Shown: one piece after another, positions 28,201 to 36,673 of the stretch
Layout: every line of letters begins with the position of its first letter
Position numbering within the stretch: position 1 is the first letter of the stretch
Assembly (NCBI RefSeq): GCF_963676685.1
Contig: NC_092350.1
Coordinates: 7,491,486 to 7,555,485 of the forward strand
Origin: Mytilus edulis
Taxonomy: Eukaryota; Mollusca; Bivalvia; Mytilida; Mytilidae
Direction of reading: 5' to 3'
DNA length: 64,000 nt
Position numbers and translations under genes: made by a program
Notes under the pieces: generated by a model
Told to the model about the DNA's origin: nothing
The model's input: the letters and a program-made list of their open reading frames with translations, nothing else
The model's database searches: none

Positions 28201-29022
28201 CCAAAATTATCACTTCCTATACTTCAAAAATCATCATAGTTTATATTTCTTTATTATTGTTATAAGATCTATTGACTTGATTAAAAATTATGTACGTTGC
28301 TATTTTCGTTTTTTAGTCACATCAAATTTCCAGTTTTCGGCGATTTTTCATCAAAATCCAAGGTTTTCACCCAAAATTTTCAATTTCCTGATCTTTGCAG
28401 TTCATCAACGTTTACATAAATCATAACTATAATAAGATCTAATGACTTTCTTAAAAATTGTGTCCGTTGCTATTTTTGTTTGTTAGTCACGGCAAATTTC
28501 CAGTTTTCGGCGATTTTTCATCAAAATCCAAGGTTTTCACCCAAAATTTTCAATTTCCTGATCTTTGCAGTTCATGAACGTTTAAATAAATCATTACTGT
28601 AATAAGATCTATTGACTTCATTAAAAATAACGCAAGTTGCTATTTTTGTTTTTGAGTCACGGCAAATTACCAGTTTTGAGTGATTTTTCACAAAAAATCA
28701 AGGTTTTCACCCAAAATTAACAATTTCCCTTCATCCAAACATTCTCGATTTTTTTTATGTTCAACAGTACACCTAAACCAGCTTGGAAAACTAGAAGAAC
28801 ATTCTGTTGCAATTAGTTTGAGGTTTGGTCATATTTTGGCTAGAATGACTGGACTATCTATATAAGTGATGATAATGTTAATTTCATTAAAAGTTTCATA
28901 TGATGACTTTATTTTTCAGATTATTGAATACAGGAAGAGGATTCACAAAGAGATGTCACAGTGCCATTAACAATGTCCAAACTAGAATTAGTGAAACGAA
29001 ACAGAACTGTTCTATACAATAG
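4951..29022 (+). CDS. ARHGEF39-like: ARHGEF39-like Rho guanine nucleotide exchange factor (DH-PH), 11 exons, 5' end missing
   Basis: Predicted to catalyse GDP/GTP exchange on a Rho-family GTPase. Coding exons: 4951-5093, 6406-6621, 7021-7139, 7606-7676, 8375-8538, 9255-9464, 9707-9795, 10473-10584, 19228-19506, 20938-21173 and 28920-29022 (TAG 29020-29022). Every junction is AG/GT and every phase matches, giving about 579 residues plus an unseen N-terminus. The DH domain spans about residues 27-205, opening with KVIRELFETEKTYLNHLELV (exon 1) and carrying the conserved LLITPVQRIPRYRLLLEDLL helix across exons 3-4. The PH domain spans about 229-338 (FLREGVLKK, RMFFLFSDMMLYGKA, the QQWVETLEAAIK helix). 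The 'LPLKHCQVERMFGQS' stretch is the feature I match to ARHGEF39. The tail (339-579) is longer than I recall for vertebrate ARHGEF39 and has basic clusters (PKRRK at 415-419, RQRKRG, PKRLTRR) and a proline run, suggesting nuclear targeting or SH3 binding. Exon 1 starts mid-codon after TTTGTGACAG, so the start codon lies upstream. Intron 8 is 8.6 kb and intron 10 is 7.7 kb. Confidence 0.85.
5500..5670. repeat. Short tandem units with cAMP-response-element-like TGACGTCA sites
   Basis: Units of about 29-60 bp of the form 'TCAAACC...ATCTGTATGACGTCA' occur four times (around 5534, 5596, 5624 and a diverged TTACGTCA at about 5653). TGACGTCA is the palindromic CRE. The cluster is in intron 1 of the GEF gene and next to a foldback element, so it may be repeat-derived rather than a real enhancer. 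Confidence 0.5.
5722..5848. repeat. Foldback (inverted repeat) element
   Basis: Two arms of about 60 bp are inverted around a centre near 5784-5790: 'GATATGGCTTTTCCAATATC' reads back as 'GATATTGAAAAAGCCATATG', and 'CCGTATCAACCC' as 'GGGTTGATACGG'. There are a few mismatches and no ORF. It is intronic in the GEF gene. Confidence 0.7.
6166..6290 (+). repeat. Fragment of the GTATGATTGCCAATGAG repeat family
   Basis: Starts 'AAGAAGATGTGGTATGATTACCAATGACAC' and continues through 'CACAACTATAGGTCACTGCATTCAATGCC', matching the family described at 4768. A shorter piece in the opposite orientation lies at about 6782-6835. Both are in GEF introns. Confidence 0.55.
8244..8337 (+). repeat. 3' fragment of the TGCCCCAC / GGACACATTCTTG repeat
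   Basis: 'AGTTTTGACCCC...TTCACAGTCCACTC' followed by 'GGGGCATACGTGTACTATGG' and ACACATTCTTGTTT matches the 3' end of the fuller copy at 35266-35526. It lies just before GEF exon 5. Confidence 0.6.
9852..9879. repeat. (AT)n microsatellite
   Basis: Uninterrupted TATATA run in GEF intron 7. Confidence 0.85.
10710..12250. mobile_element. Putative TIR element of about 1.54 kb without a transposase
   Basis: TGTTTGTTTGCAGTTT followed by a CCGAC at the left end (10710 on) is mirrored by GTCGG-AAAACTGCAAACAAACA at 12228-12250. The inverted repeat is about 22-24 bp with one mismatch. Flanks ATAT / TATT could be a short target duplication. The interior includes a second inverted pair of sequences, 'CATGAAGTCACGGAGGAGT' (10953 on) and its near complement 'ACTCCTCCGTGACTTAAATC' (about 11246-11265). 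No ORF was recognised. It sits in the 8.6-kb GEF intron 8. Confidence 0.5.
12564..13420. mobile_element. hAT-type MITE with 8-bp target-site duplication
   Basis: The ends CAGGGTTTCC (12564 on) and GGAAACCCTG (13411-13420) are inverted. They are flanked by an exact 8-bp duplication AGTGCAAT (12556-12563 and 13421-13428), the length typical of hAT transposons. The 857-bp interior has 'TTCGCCAC' and 'TTTTCGCAAATTGCGAAAA' near the ends and no transposase ORF. It is inserted inside another repeat of the CRE-containing foldback family, whose sequence resumes after the second AGTGCAAT, which gives a relative age order. Confidence 0.85.
13663..13827. repeat. Foldback element, copy 1 of the TTATTGCATGAATATT family
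   Basis: Inverted arms: 'ATTATATTGCTATACAAT...GGGTTATTGCATGAATATT' on the left against 'AATATTCATGCAATAACCC...ATTGTATAGCAATATAAT' on the right, centred near the GCAAGCTCGTGC at about 13740. Flanking sequence with TGACGTCATCAACG belongs to the same repeat. Copies 2 and 3 are at 15261-15415 and 55091-55240. Confidence 0.75.
13880..15172 (+). repeat. Direct duplication of a 640-660-bp unit (two copies)
   Basis: Copy A runs about 13880-14515 and copy B about 14521-15172. Both contain 'CAATTCTATTGGGTGAAACG', 'TTATCACGTGACATGGAAT', a TGACGTCA (14062, 14717), 'ATGGCAGCGTTCACGTTACA' and a foldback near the 3' end (14393-14486; 15056-15147) with arms 'TTGTCAACCCTTAAAAGTTA' / 'TAACCTTTTTGTGTTGACAA'. 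Small indels and substitutions separate the copies. The short ATG frames (41 and 30 codons) diverge and end early, so I do not call a gene. Confidence 0.75.
15261..15415. repeat. Foldback element, copy 2 of the TTATTGCATGAATATT family
   Basis: Same arms as the copy at 13663, with base changes; the right arm ends in 'TATTCATGCAATAACTC'. It directly follows the duplicated 640-bp unit, as copy 1 directly precedes it, so the whole 12.46-15.42 kb block is a nest of related repeats. Confidence 0.7.
15827..17420 (+). repeat. 47-bp minisatellite, about 34 copies
   Basis: Unit 'CATCATGGATGTCAGGAG' + 'TATAGGTGAACATACAACC' + 'TTAAGCAATG', 47 bp, 34 head-to-tail copies by hand count. Two main variants differ at TATAGG/TAAAGG, and a third marker is TTGAGCAATTC instead of TTAAGCAATGC (copies 4, 11, 20). 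Copies 24-34 are nearly uniform TATAGG. The array is in GEF intron 8 and would be a length-polymorphic marker. Confidence 0.95.
17421..18205. other. Intronic sequence, no gene seen
   Basis: AT-rich intron of the GEF gene. A 22-bp phrase 'GGTATGAAGAGTTTTCAAAA' occurs twice (about 17449 and 17749). A truncated 'ATGTGGTATGATTGCCAAT' repeat piece lies at 18183-18205. Confidence 0.4.
18211..18653. mobile_element. Small TIR element (ATATTACGGATTAC ends)
   Basis: ATATTACGGATTAC at 18211 is inverted as GTAATCCGTAATAT at 18639-18652. The interior of about 415 bp is non-coding and includes 'ATATACGACGTTTTTATCCC'. Flanks are AT-rich, so target duplication is not distinguishable. It is followed at once by a foldback. 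Confidence 0.5.
18659..18789. repeat. Foldback element with arms of about 60 bp
   Basis: 'ATTCAGGTCTCAGAAAGGGT' and 'GACATTCCCGGCTT' on the left are inverted as 'AAGCCGGGAATGTC' and 'ACCCTGTCTGAGACCTGAAT' on the right, centred on CTTCGCCTTCGGC near 18722. Near-perfect pairing would give a strong RNA hairpin in the unspliced GEF transcript. Confidence 0.75.
19693..20793 (+). repeat. Bivalve 'AGCTCACCTGGCCC ... GAGCCTCTAGTTT' repeat, copy 1
   Basis: Begins with a hairpin (TAGCTCACTTGGCCCAAAGG and its inverted continuation), then a (GTC/CGT)-rich stretch, then 'TCCTCTGAAACTACTGGG', 'GTGACCCGGCCAACCAACCA', and ends 'GTGAGCGACACAGG...GAGCCTCTAGTTT'. A second truncated head at 20108 shows two internal units. 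It immediately follows GEF exon 9 (ends 19506). Confidence 0.75.
21547..21662 (+). repeat. 'GACGCCTCNGGGTGCGGGAATTT' repeat, copy 1 of 3
   Basis: 'GTGCGGGAATTTCTTGCTAC', 'GAAGACCTGTTGGTGACC', 'CTATGGTCGGGTT' and 'CCCCATTTCCATTCTCAATTTTA' recur at 33670-33787 and 36296-36422. This looks like the 3' end of one interspersed element family. Confidence 0.65.
22125..22245. repeat. Interspersed repeat fragment followed by (AT)n
   Basis: 'GAGAGTTGTCTCATTGGCAC' and TCATACCACATCTTC are the complement-strand end of the GTATGATTGCCAATGAG family. An (AT)n run at about 22216-22245 follows. Confidence 0.6.
23366..26155 (+). pseudogene. Transposon-like gene: paired zinc motifs, RNase H-like core (inferred), C-terminal CXC domain; two frameshifts
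   Basis: Three overlapping frames form one protein of about 925 residues. Part 1 (23366-24172) has two zinc-finger-like modules: C5-x2-C8...H49-x2-C52, and C93-x2-C96...H157-x2-C160. Part 2 (24226-25872, open upstream to about 24148 in its frame) has 'YIADNVDHNLRTLDGHG' and later 'VPILTFDQPLYWKA' and 'LGGFHLEMSFVGGIGHLMEG'. The acidic residues D142/D145, D299 and E332/E344 could be a DDE/D-type active site (inference). Part 3 (to 26155) carries nine cysteines in the tesmin/TSO1-like CXC spacing (C-x-C-x3-C-x4-C-x-C, then C, C, C, C). A one-base loss near 24149 and a one-base gain near 25786 break the frame, with clear homology-like continuity across both. An AG acceptor at 23361-23362 just before the ATG and a GTAAG donor at 22609 suggest a spliced 5' leader. 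I recall similar proteins as large uncharacterised families in molluscs and cnidarians. It lies on the same strand inside GEF intron 10. No terminal repeats were identified. Confidence 0.7.
26307..28038 (+). repeat. Bivalve 'AGCTCACCTGGCCC ... GAGCCTCTAGTTT' repeat, copy 2, three internal units
   Basis: Same ends as the copy at 19693. The interior has a unit of about 480-490 bp three times, each opening near 'TTACAAAAATCTTCTCCTCT' (about 26401, 26905, 27409) and passing through 'GTGACCCGGCCA' and 'TCAGTTGACCCC'. The third unit has lost part of its middle. The head carries the hairpin AGCTCACCTGGCCC/GGGCCAAGTGAGCT and a CCGTCGTC-rich run. It starts about 150 bp after the transposon-like pseudogene. 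Confidence 0.8.
28041..28735 (+). repeat. 170-bp tandem repeat, about four units
   Basis: 'AAGATCTATTGACTT' recurs at 28264, 28434 and 28604 (period 170 bp), each followed by 'GTTGCTATTTT', 'GTCACGGCAAATTTCCAG' and 'AAGGTTTTCACCCAAAATT'. A more diverged unit precedes 28264 and the last is truncated. The array lies in the last GEF intron, ending about 185 bp before the final exon. Confidence 0.85.
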
Positions 29023-29500
29023 TACTAACTTGTAGGATACAAATAATTATTTTGCCTCTCAACTCCTTTATGCCTGCAATGTTGGGATATCTTAAAATGT
29101 AGTGGTTATTTATTCCAACAAATTAAAAGAGACAGATCTGTAACCAGACAAACTGGAAAAATTGTCTTGTAAAAGAATAAAAAAAAAGGTTGTAGTTGAT
29201 ATAGACATCAAAGAATTTTTCTTTCTGTGGGTTTTTGTAAGTTGGTGTAAGGCATACAATATTTATTTGTTTTATTCTCAGTTAGAGAAATGGTGGATCC
29301 ACAGTGCTAATGGAGAGAAATGAATTTCATAAGTTATGAAGTAAAAAAATATAAAATAACATTTTATTTTAAATATATGAAATATTATACTATTTAATAC
29401 TCCTAATGATATTGACACATTAATATTTACACGACTGTTTTTATTGTATATCAAAACTGTCTAAGAGAATAAAGTGAAATGTTAAAAAATATTCCACATT
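29023..29500 (+). other. Probable 3' UTR of the GEF gene
   Basis: Follows the TAG at 29020-29022. Candidate AATAAA signals are at 29176-29181 and 29468-29473; which is used cannot be told from the sequence alone. Confidence 0.5.
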
Positions 29501-32187
29501 GTAGTAATATGTTATCATGCTTAGATGGGTTTTAATAAACAACAAAACGCAGCACTTTATAATTGTCCAATGAAAATATAAATGTGTATGTGGACAATGA
29601 ATTTTTTAGAGTGCACACAAAAATACTAGATAATTTAAAAAAAAAGTATTTTGAAACCTACTTCCTGAGATTTTTTAAGACGTTGGAAATGTTTATGCAT
29701 TAGCATGTTTAGTAAAGTCAAGTAAGATATCTTCTAATAGAATTATCTTATTTTAAATACATTTAACTTGAAATAACTCAGTTTTTAACATTAACTTTTT
29801 ATGGAAGTTATTTTGATATTTTATTGAATAGATTTTATGGAATGAAAATTTATAATCCCTTTGAATGTTTTTTTTTAATGATGGCCAGTAGCTTTTTATA
29901 TTGTAATAATTTAGATATTTTATTTTGAATGTAATAAAAAACATGGTCAAATATTAAAGGAAATTGATATCTACATCTTATATTATTTAAACAAGAAAAT
30001 CTGTATTCCAACACCCTTATCTTATTTTTCATATTATATATTGATAATTATTAGTTTGACTATAACTAATTTTACTCCAGTATATGTAGTAAAAGTAAAA
30101 ACTATAAAAAGTAATAATGAGACCTGTTGTTTCTCTTTTTGATATGTGTCTCATATTTGCTCACATTGATATTTTATATCAGTATATTTTTATGCCAGAC
30201 AAACTAAAGAATCGTCTGCAATGGAAATATTATCTTAGGAAACAATCAAAAGTATATGGGTATTCTCTTTTAACTATCTTTATTTTAAATAATTATAATG
30301 AATATGTTATTACTCTGATTTACTTTTATATATTGTAGTGTGATTTTACTTTAATTTTATTTGTTGTTTAAAAAGGTTGTTACACTTCACAGAATAATTC
30401 TTGCTATTAGTATTACATTCCTAATTGCTGATTAAATATTATATTTGTACCTTAATTTTTATAAAGAATCAAAATTGGGGTTGGGGTATGAATCTTTGAA
30501 ATCATCCTGCCTGTTGTATAGTGTCATAGTTCATTGTGGCACCTGACAGTGTCCAGCTGCCATCTTGCATTATAATCTGCATTAACGATGTCATGCTTAG
30601 TTCATCAGTTATGTTATGCTGCCCTATAGAAGAGGTGACCAATCAGCAATTAGCTCAATTTAATTGAGATAGGTGAATCCTGATCTAATCCAAATGGTTG
30701 ATTGAAGATTTTTTATTGTCTATGCATTCAGGCGTTAATGTAGTAATTGAAGACCAGAGAAATATAACTGAATTATTTAGATTAATTGTGACGTCCTGAA
30801 AAAGGTGAACATGCCTTATGACGTCATGTGTAAAAAAACACTACTTTCTGCAAATCTTTGACAAAAGAGCGATATAAATCTATAGAGAAACACATTCAAC
30901 CTCTATAATTTGTGTATTACAATCTTTCTCCACTCTCAACAGTTAAATTTAAATATTTAAAAAGCTCGGCAAGCCTTATGCTTTAAATATTAAAATTTAA
31001 CTGTCTCCAGTGGAGAAATATTGTAACATACTTGTTGCAGTGATGAAATCTATATTTCTACCACTGAATTAAGTGTGAAACAATATTTCTTCCACTTGAT
31101 ACAGTTAAATGAAAAACAAGAGGCTTGCTGGGTATTTTAAATATTTAACTGTTGAAAGCTGAGAAATATTAAATTGCACAAGATCTGGTGGTATAATCTC
31201 TAAAAATTTGTTGACAATATGCAGATAAATTAATCCTTTCAGCCAAAAGTTGTGTTCTTTCTATGTAACGACATCAGACATGGTTTAAAACAAACAAAAA
31301 TTCAGAAGAAAGAAAGAAAATGAGACATCATAAGTGAATTTTGACAAAAAAAGAACTGAAATCGAACAAACCACATGTTGATTAAATAGAAATAATCAAC
31401 AGGTCATGAGGAGAATGAAAAATTGACCAAAAATTATGGATGTCTTTGCTCAAGCATACAGCATCTCACAAAATATTTATGCTGTTATATTAAACAATTA
31501 GTTGGAACTTGATCAAACTTTCAAAGACTGATTATAAAAGTCCAATTCTCAGATTCCTTCCCAAAAACTGATATGGGTGTTGTCATAATTTTACTTTTCT
31601 TAAACTGATTTCTATAAAATTGTAGTGTCCATATGAATATTTGTCTGAATCTGGATAAGATTTCATAATTCATCTGTTCTTAAATGGTTGAAAATTAAGT
31701 GCTATAAGATTTTTTATCAGTATTTTAGTTTATCTCTGCTTGGTCAAACAGCATGTGAAGGATTGTACTTTAGTAGGACACTTTGGTATGATCTATAACA
31801 GACAGGTCTTATTTCTGGCACACATTTGGTTATCAACAAGATGTAGTATTAAACAGCTTTAATGATGATTTAGCATAATATATTTACAGTATTTTAATTG
31901 ACAGTTATATATATCCTATATTTGTCATTTTAAGAATGAAATATGATTAATGAATGACCATATGTATAAATGTGTAATTCAGGTTTATTAGTCTGTAGAC
32001 ACTCTGTAACATTTATAGTAAAATACATTCAAGACATATTTTGATGTTCTTGATATTTGATCAGTGGTTGTATTCTTCTTTATTATAAAGTGTGAAATAT
32101 GAAAGCAACTCAAAAGAATGTCAAAAATGTTGGATGAAATATAATATATCAAAGATATTTATGAACGTAATTCATCACATTTTTTTA
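29501..32187. other. Intergenic, no gene seen
   Basis: Very AT-rich. A foldback at about 30928-31022 pairs 'CTCCACT...AACAGTTAAATTT' with 'AAATTTAACTGTC...AGTGGAG'. A related inverted phrase 'TATTTAACTGTTGAAAGCTG' follows at about 31139. Open frames here are short and compositionally simple. Confidence 0.45.
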
Positions 32188-32520
32188 AATGAGCCCATAG
32201 CCATAATTTAGTCATGTGACCGTGACGTCATCAACGTTTTTTCATGGTTTTCTACGGTTTAAAATGGAATTTAGAATTAAATTATAAGAAATGACTAATA
32301 TTTTTTCTGTCTATGAAGAAATAAAAACTGAATAACGCGCGTAGCGGGTTATTTAACAGTGTGCACCAAATTTTTTATGTTATTTCTTCATAGACAGAAA
32401 AAATATTACAGTCATTTCTTATAATTTAATTCTAAATTCCATTTTAAACCGTATAAAACCATGAAAAAACGTTGATGACGTCACGGTCACATGACTAAAT
32501 TATGTCTATGGGCTCATTTA
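32188..32520. repeat. Foldback element with arms of about 140 bp
   Basis: AAATGAGCCCATAG at the left end is mirrored by CTATGGGCTCATTT at the right. The arms also share 'GTGACCGTGACGTCATCAAC' / GTTGATGACGTCACGGTCAC (each with a TGACGTCA) and 'TTCTGTCTATGAAGAAATA' / TATTTCTTCATAGACAGAA. The loop near 32330-32365 contains 'ACGCGCGTAGCGGGTTATTT'. No ORF. Confidence 0.85.
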
Positions 32521-33669
32521 ACAAAATAACGTCAGCCAATCAGAATACGCGTTACATCAAAAGTTAAATTATTCTTTTTTACCATTAAACATACATATTT
32601 ATGTACATGTAACCACTTTCTTTTTCTTCATGTATATCATGTACACTTGTTCATCTCAATAAACATTGGACCTATTATGATCAAACTTTGTACAATTATT
32701 ATTAGGGTGTCTAGTTTTGGAAATATATTTCAAGGCCACTACCGGTATATTGGATGAAACTACATTCCCATTTATACCCCCCAAAAAATAACATAAAACT
32801 GTTAAATTGATAACAAAAAATATTTCAGTAAAGATCAGTCAAAAACATTAAAAATATCATAAGAAATAATGTTTTGGAAATGACTTTTAATGATTCCCCT
32901 TTAATCAGTATGATGAAATATATATGACAAAAATATTCCCAAGGTTTGATTAGATCTACCGGTATGTTAATTTTGATATGTCTTTATTTCGTCTGTTTAT
33001 TATGAATACTTGTTTGATTGGCTGATATTGTTCATGTAGGTTTGGCTATAATACTTGTGATGTGCAATAATTATATATATGTAACATATTGTAAGTAGAA
33101 GAATTTATTTTATACAGATATAGAAATAAATGTTAATTTTCAAATGTTTGTTTTATTTTAGATTCTTATGCTTATCATTACACAACTACCTGGTACCCAT
33201 AAGAATAGCAGAAACAAATTTGAACATAAAATTTAATTTCAAAAGTTGTTAGAGTTTTCTAGAAAGAAATGCTTTGCAACTCCTTATTCTGAAATTAAAT
33301 TACAAAATTGAGCTCAATAAAGACGAAAAATCAATTTTCTAAGGCAATTCATTATTTTTCAAACAAAACTAGGACAACTAGCACATTACTTATCCATGTG
33401 CAACCACTTTTAAAAATAAGGACAATAGATTAATAAGCAAAAGTAAACTACACCAGTAAATCAAAATGTAGGAACATCATATATCAGCTATATAACATAT
33501 GTGTAAAGAATTGTAATAATACAAGTTCAATAGTGAGACTCTTTTCCTGTGTAAGATTAATGATGCCGTGATTTATGTACATGTATATAGAGCAAGAATC
33601 TTAGCATTAAACAGACGATGATGTATTTACACAAAATGTGTCACAACTAAGAAAGAACAGTTATCACCT
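32521..33669. other. No gene seen
   Basis: AT-rich non-coding sequence. A phrase near 32665-32715 ('TGATCAAACTTTG', 'TATTAGGGTGTCTAGTTTTG') resembles the interior of the AGCTCACC repeat family, so it may be a decayed piece. Confidence 0.4.
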
Positions 33670-33787
33670 CCGGTTGCGGGAATTTCTTGCTACATTAAAG
33701 ACCTATTGGTGACCTTCTGCTGTTGTTTTTTTCTATGGTCGGGTTGTTGTCTCTTAGACAATTTCCCAATTTCCATTCTCAATTTTA
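33670..33787 (+). repeat. 'GGGTGCGGGAATTT' repeat, copy 2 of 3
   Basis: 'GGTTGCGGGAATTTCTTGCT', 'TTGGTGACCTTCTGCTG', 'GTCGGGTTGTTGTCTCTTAG' and 'CCATTCTCAATTTTA' match the copies at 21547 and 36296. Confidence 0.65.
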
Positions 33788-33870
33788 TTGATAATCTAAT
33801 AATTACACACAATAAGAACACAACCCAAAACTAAAGAATAGGTCAGATTTATTAACCTATAATTTACATA

Positions 33871-34312
33871 CACATTGTGTAGACAACATAGAAAAACAAG
33901 AGAAGTAAAATACATTGTGTAGACAACATAGAGAACAAGAGAAGTAAAATGCATTGTGTAGACAACATAGAAAACAAGAGAAGTAAAATACATTGTGAAG
34001 TCAACATAGAAAACAAGAGAAGTAAAATGCATTGTGTAGACAACATAGAAAAATAAGAGAAGTAAAATACATTGTGTAGACAACATAGAAAAACAAGAGA
34101 CGTAAAATACATTGTGTAGATAACATAGAAAACAAGAGAAGTAAAATGCATTGTGTAGACAACATAGAAAACAAGAGAAGTAAAATGCATTGTGTAGACA
34201 ACATAGAAAACAAGAGAAGTAAAATGCATTGTGTAGACAACATAGAAAACAAGAGAAGTAAAATACATTGTGTAGATAACATAGAAAAACCAGAGAAATA
34301 AAATACATTGTG
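33871..34312 (+). repeat. 39-40-bp minisatellite, first array (about 11 copies)
   Basis: Unit 'AAGAGAAGTAAAATGCATTG' + 'TGTAGACAACATAGAAAAC', 39 or 40 bp. Copies differ at TGCATT/TACATT and by one A in the A-run. Long minus-strand open frames across it come from the repeat lacking stops, not from a gene. Confidence 0.9.
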
Positions 34313-34762
34313 TAGATTAAATTGGTTGGTTATATAGGGAATCACTGAAGCGTGACGGAAGCGGGCCCCACTTATACAAATTTCTAGATCCGCCACTGCC
34401 TAGTAGGTCCCAATAAAAAATATAACAATTTGTATGCCCCACTTAAGATAGTAGAGGGGCATTATGTTTTCTGGTCTGCGCGTCCGTTTGTCAGGTTAAA
34501 GTTTTTGGTCAAGGTAGTTTTTGATGAAGTTAAAGTGCAATCTACTTGAAACTTAGTACACATGTTCTCTATGATATGATCTTTCTGATTTTAATGCCAA
34601 ATTTAAGTATTGATCCCAATATCGGGGCCTTTTATAGCTGAATTTGCGGTATGGGCTTTGCTCATTGTTGAAGGCCGTATGGTGACCTATAGTTGTTAAT
34701 GTCTGTGTCATTTTGGTCCTTTGTGGATAGTTGTCTCATTGGCAATCATGCCACATCTTTTT
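34313..34762 (+). repeat. Composite of bivalve repeat fragments
   Basis: Begins 'GATTAAATTGGTTGGTTATA', 'GGGAATCACTGAAGCGTGAC', 'TCTAGATCCGCCACTG', then TGCCCCACTTAAGATAGTAG with its short terminal hairpin, then the end of the GTATGATTGCCAATGAG family (34640-34762). The first part recurs at 35148 and, diverged, at 62573-62706. Confidence 0.7.
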
Positions 34763-34767
34763 TTATA

Positions 34768-35147
34768 AGAGAAGTAAAATGCATTGTGTAGACAACATAG
34801 AAAAACCAGAGAAGTAAAATACATTGTGTAGACAACATAGAAAAACAAGAGATGTAAAATACATTGTGTAGATAACATAGAAAAATAAGAGAAGTAAAAT
34901 ACATTGTGTAGTCAACATAGAAAACAAGAGAAGTAAAAGACATTGTGTAGACAACATAGAAAAACAAGAGAAGTAAAATGCATTGTGTAGACAACATAGA
35001 AAACAAGAGAAGTAAAATGCATTGTGTAGATAACATAGAATACAAGAGAAGTAAAAGACATTGTGTAGATAACATAGAAAACAAGAGAAGTAAAAGACAT
35101 TGTGTAGACAACATAGAAAAACCAAAGAAGTAAAATACATTGTGTAG
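34768..35147 (+). repeat. 39-40-bp minisatellite, second array (about 9-10 copies)
   Basis: Same unit as at 33871, followed by the same GATTAAATT...CCGCCACTG sequence, so the array and its downstream flank were duplicated together with an offset of about 835 bp. Variants with AAAAGACATT are private to this array. Confidence 0.9.
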
Positions 35148-35526
35148 ATTAAATTAGTTGGTTATATAGGGAATCACTGAAGCGTGACGGAAGCGGGCCC
35201 CACTTATAAAAATTTCTAGATCCGCCACTGCCTAGTAGGTCCCAATAAAAAATATAACAATTTTTATGCCCCACTTACGATAGTAGAGGGGCATTATGTT
35301 TTCTGGTCTGCGCGTCCGTTCGTCAGGTTAAAGTTTTTGGTCAAGGTAGTTTTTGATGAAGTTAAAGTGCAATCAACTTGAAACTTAGTACACATGTTCT
35401 CTATGATATGATCTTTCTAAATTTAATGCCAAATTTAAGTATTGATCCCAATTTCACGGTCCACTGAACATGTAAAATGATAGTGTGAGTGGGGCATCCG
35501 TGTGCTATGGACACATTCTTGTTTTT
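35148..35526 (+). repeat. Duplicated flank plus full TGCCCCAC...ACACATTCTTG repeat
   Basis: Repeats 34313-34613, then completes the TGCCCCAC element through 'TTCACGGTCCACTGAACATG', 'GAGTGGGGCATCCGTGTGC' and ACACATTCTTGTTT. The start GCCCCACTTACGATAGTAGAGGGGC forms a terminal hairpin. Confidence 0.75.
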
Positions 35527-36295
35527 CTCACACTTCGAATTGCTCAGTCTAATTCTTCACCATTTACCCATAAATGTTTATGTTGTCAAAATGAACATAA
35601 TAATTACCAACTACGTTTATGGAATCAATCTTAAATTCACTAATGTGACGACATAGTGGCAAGATTCAGAAAGAAGTGGAATATAGTAACTTGATGTACA
35701 ATCTTTACAGACTATCTATAAATGGAAAGTAGCTGAGAGGTGCAAGTTGAGAAGAATCTACCAATTGCGAACATTCAGGGCGGGGGTAAATAAACTCATC
35801 ATAGATACCAGGATTGAAATTTTGTATTTAAAACGGGATGATGAATTGCTAGATACATCAAAAACGAAGATGTAAAATTCACAGATTCGCTAAAGAGGAT
35901 CAATCTGATAAGACTTTATGGGGAAATAAAATTACGGATCAACGTGCATGGCTTATTGATGAGGTTATATATTAATTTTATAAGTAGGTTTATTTAGATA
36001 TAAATTATTGTACATGTCTGAAGTTTCCATTCTGTCTTCGAGCATTATTTAAGAGCTGTAAACTGTCAAAATGCACAGCTTGTAGAAATTAAAATAGTAC
36101 GGTTGATGGCTTTTCATACTCTGTAAGTTAAAGCGGTTTCAAATTGTTGTTTTAATGTCTTTTCTTCCTCAACGTTAACACAGTCATTACTGTTACAAAA
36201 AGTACACTAAACATTATAGTTAGAATAGGAATTGTATTAGTAAAAATAAAAATCCAAGCAATATGATAGTTACTAAAGAAAAACATATAAGTAGG
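35527..36295. other. No gene seen
   Basis: Non-coding by inspection; no strong repeat except decayed pieces. It precedes the third copy of the GTGCGGGAATTT repeat (36296-36422). Confidence 0.4.
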
Positions 36296-36422
36296 GAAGG
36301 ACGCCTCCGGGTGCGGGAATTTCTCGCTACATTGAAGACCTGTTGGTGACCCTCTGCTGTTGTTTTTTATTTGGGCGGGTTGTTGTCTCTTTGACACATT
36401 CCCCATTTCCATTCTCAATTTT
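36296..36422 (+). repeat. 'GGGTGCGGGAATTT' repeat, copy 3 of 3
   Basis: 'GGACGCCTCCGGGTGCGGGA', 'GAAGACCTGTTGGTGACC', 'GGGTTGTTGTCTCTTTGACA', 'CCATTTCCATTCTCAATTTT'. It ends about 250 bp before the first GH76 gene. Confidence 0.65.
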
Positions 36423-36673
36423 ATTTAACAATTGTAGCAATGAAAAAAGGGAATGTTTATAACAATACTTTTTTGACAACATGCCTCCTCTATAAAGTTA
36501 TCAGTTTAAATATTTTGATTATTAATATATTTATATTATAATATTAGTCATGAATCATTTCAAACAGTTATCAAAGGTATGCTGTAATCTACATGGTCAG
36601 ATAAAGATTTATTTGTAAACATTGTAAGGATACAATCAGAGGTCACACCAGTAGTTTTTATAACACATTTAAA

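Noticed and set aside
33796-35140. Minus-strand proteins of 120-170 residues with repeating YFTSLVFYVVYTM-like units
   Set aside because: Pure translation of the 39-40-bp minisatellite; several frames are open at once and no splice or start context supports a gene.
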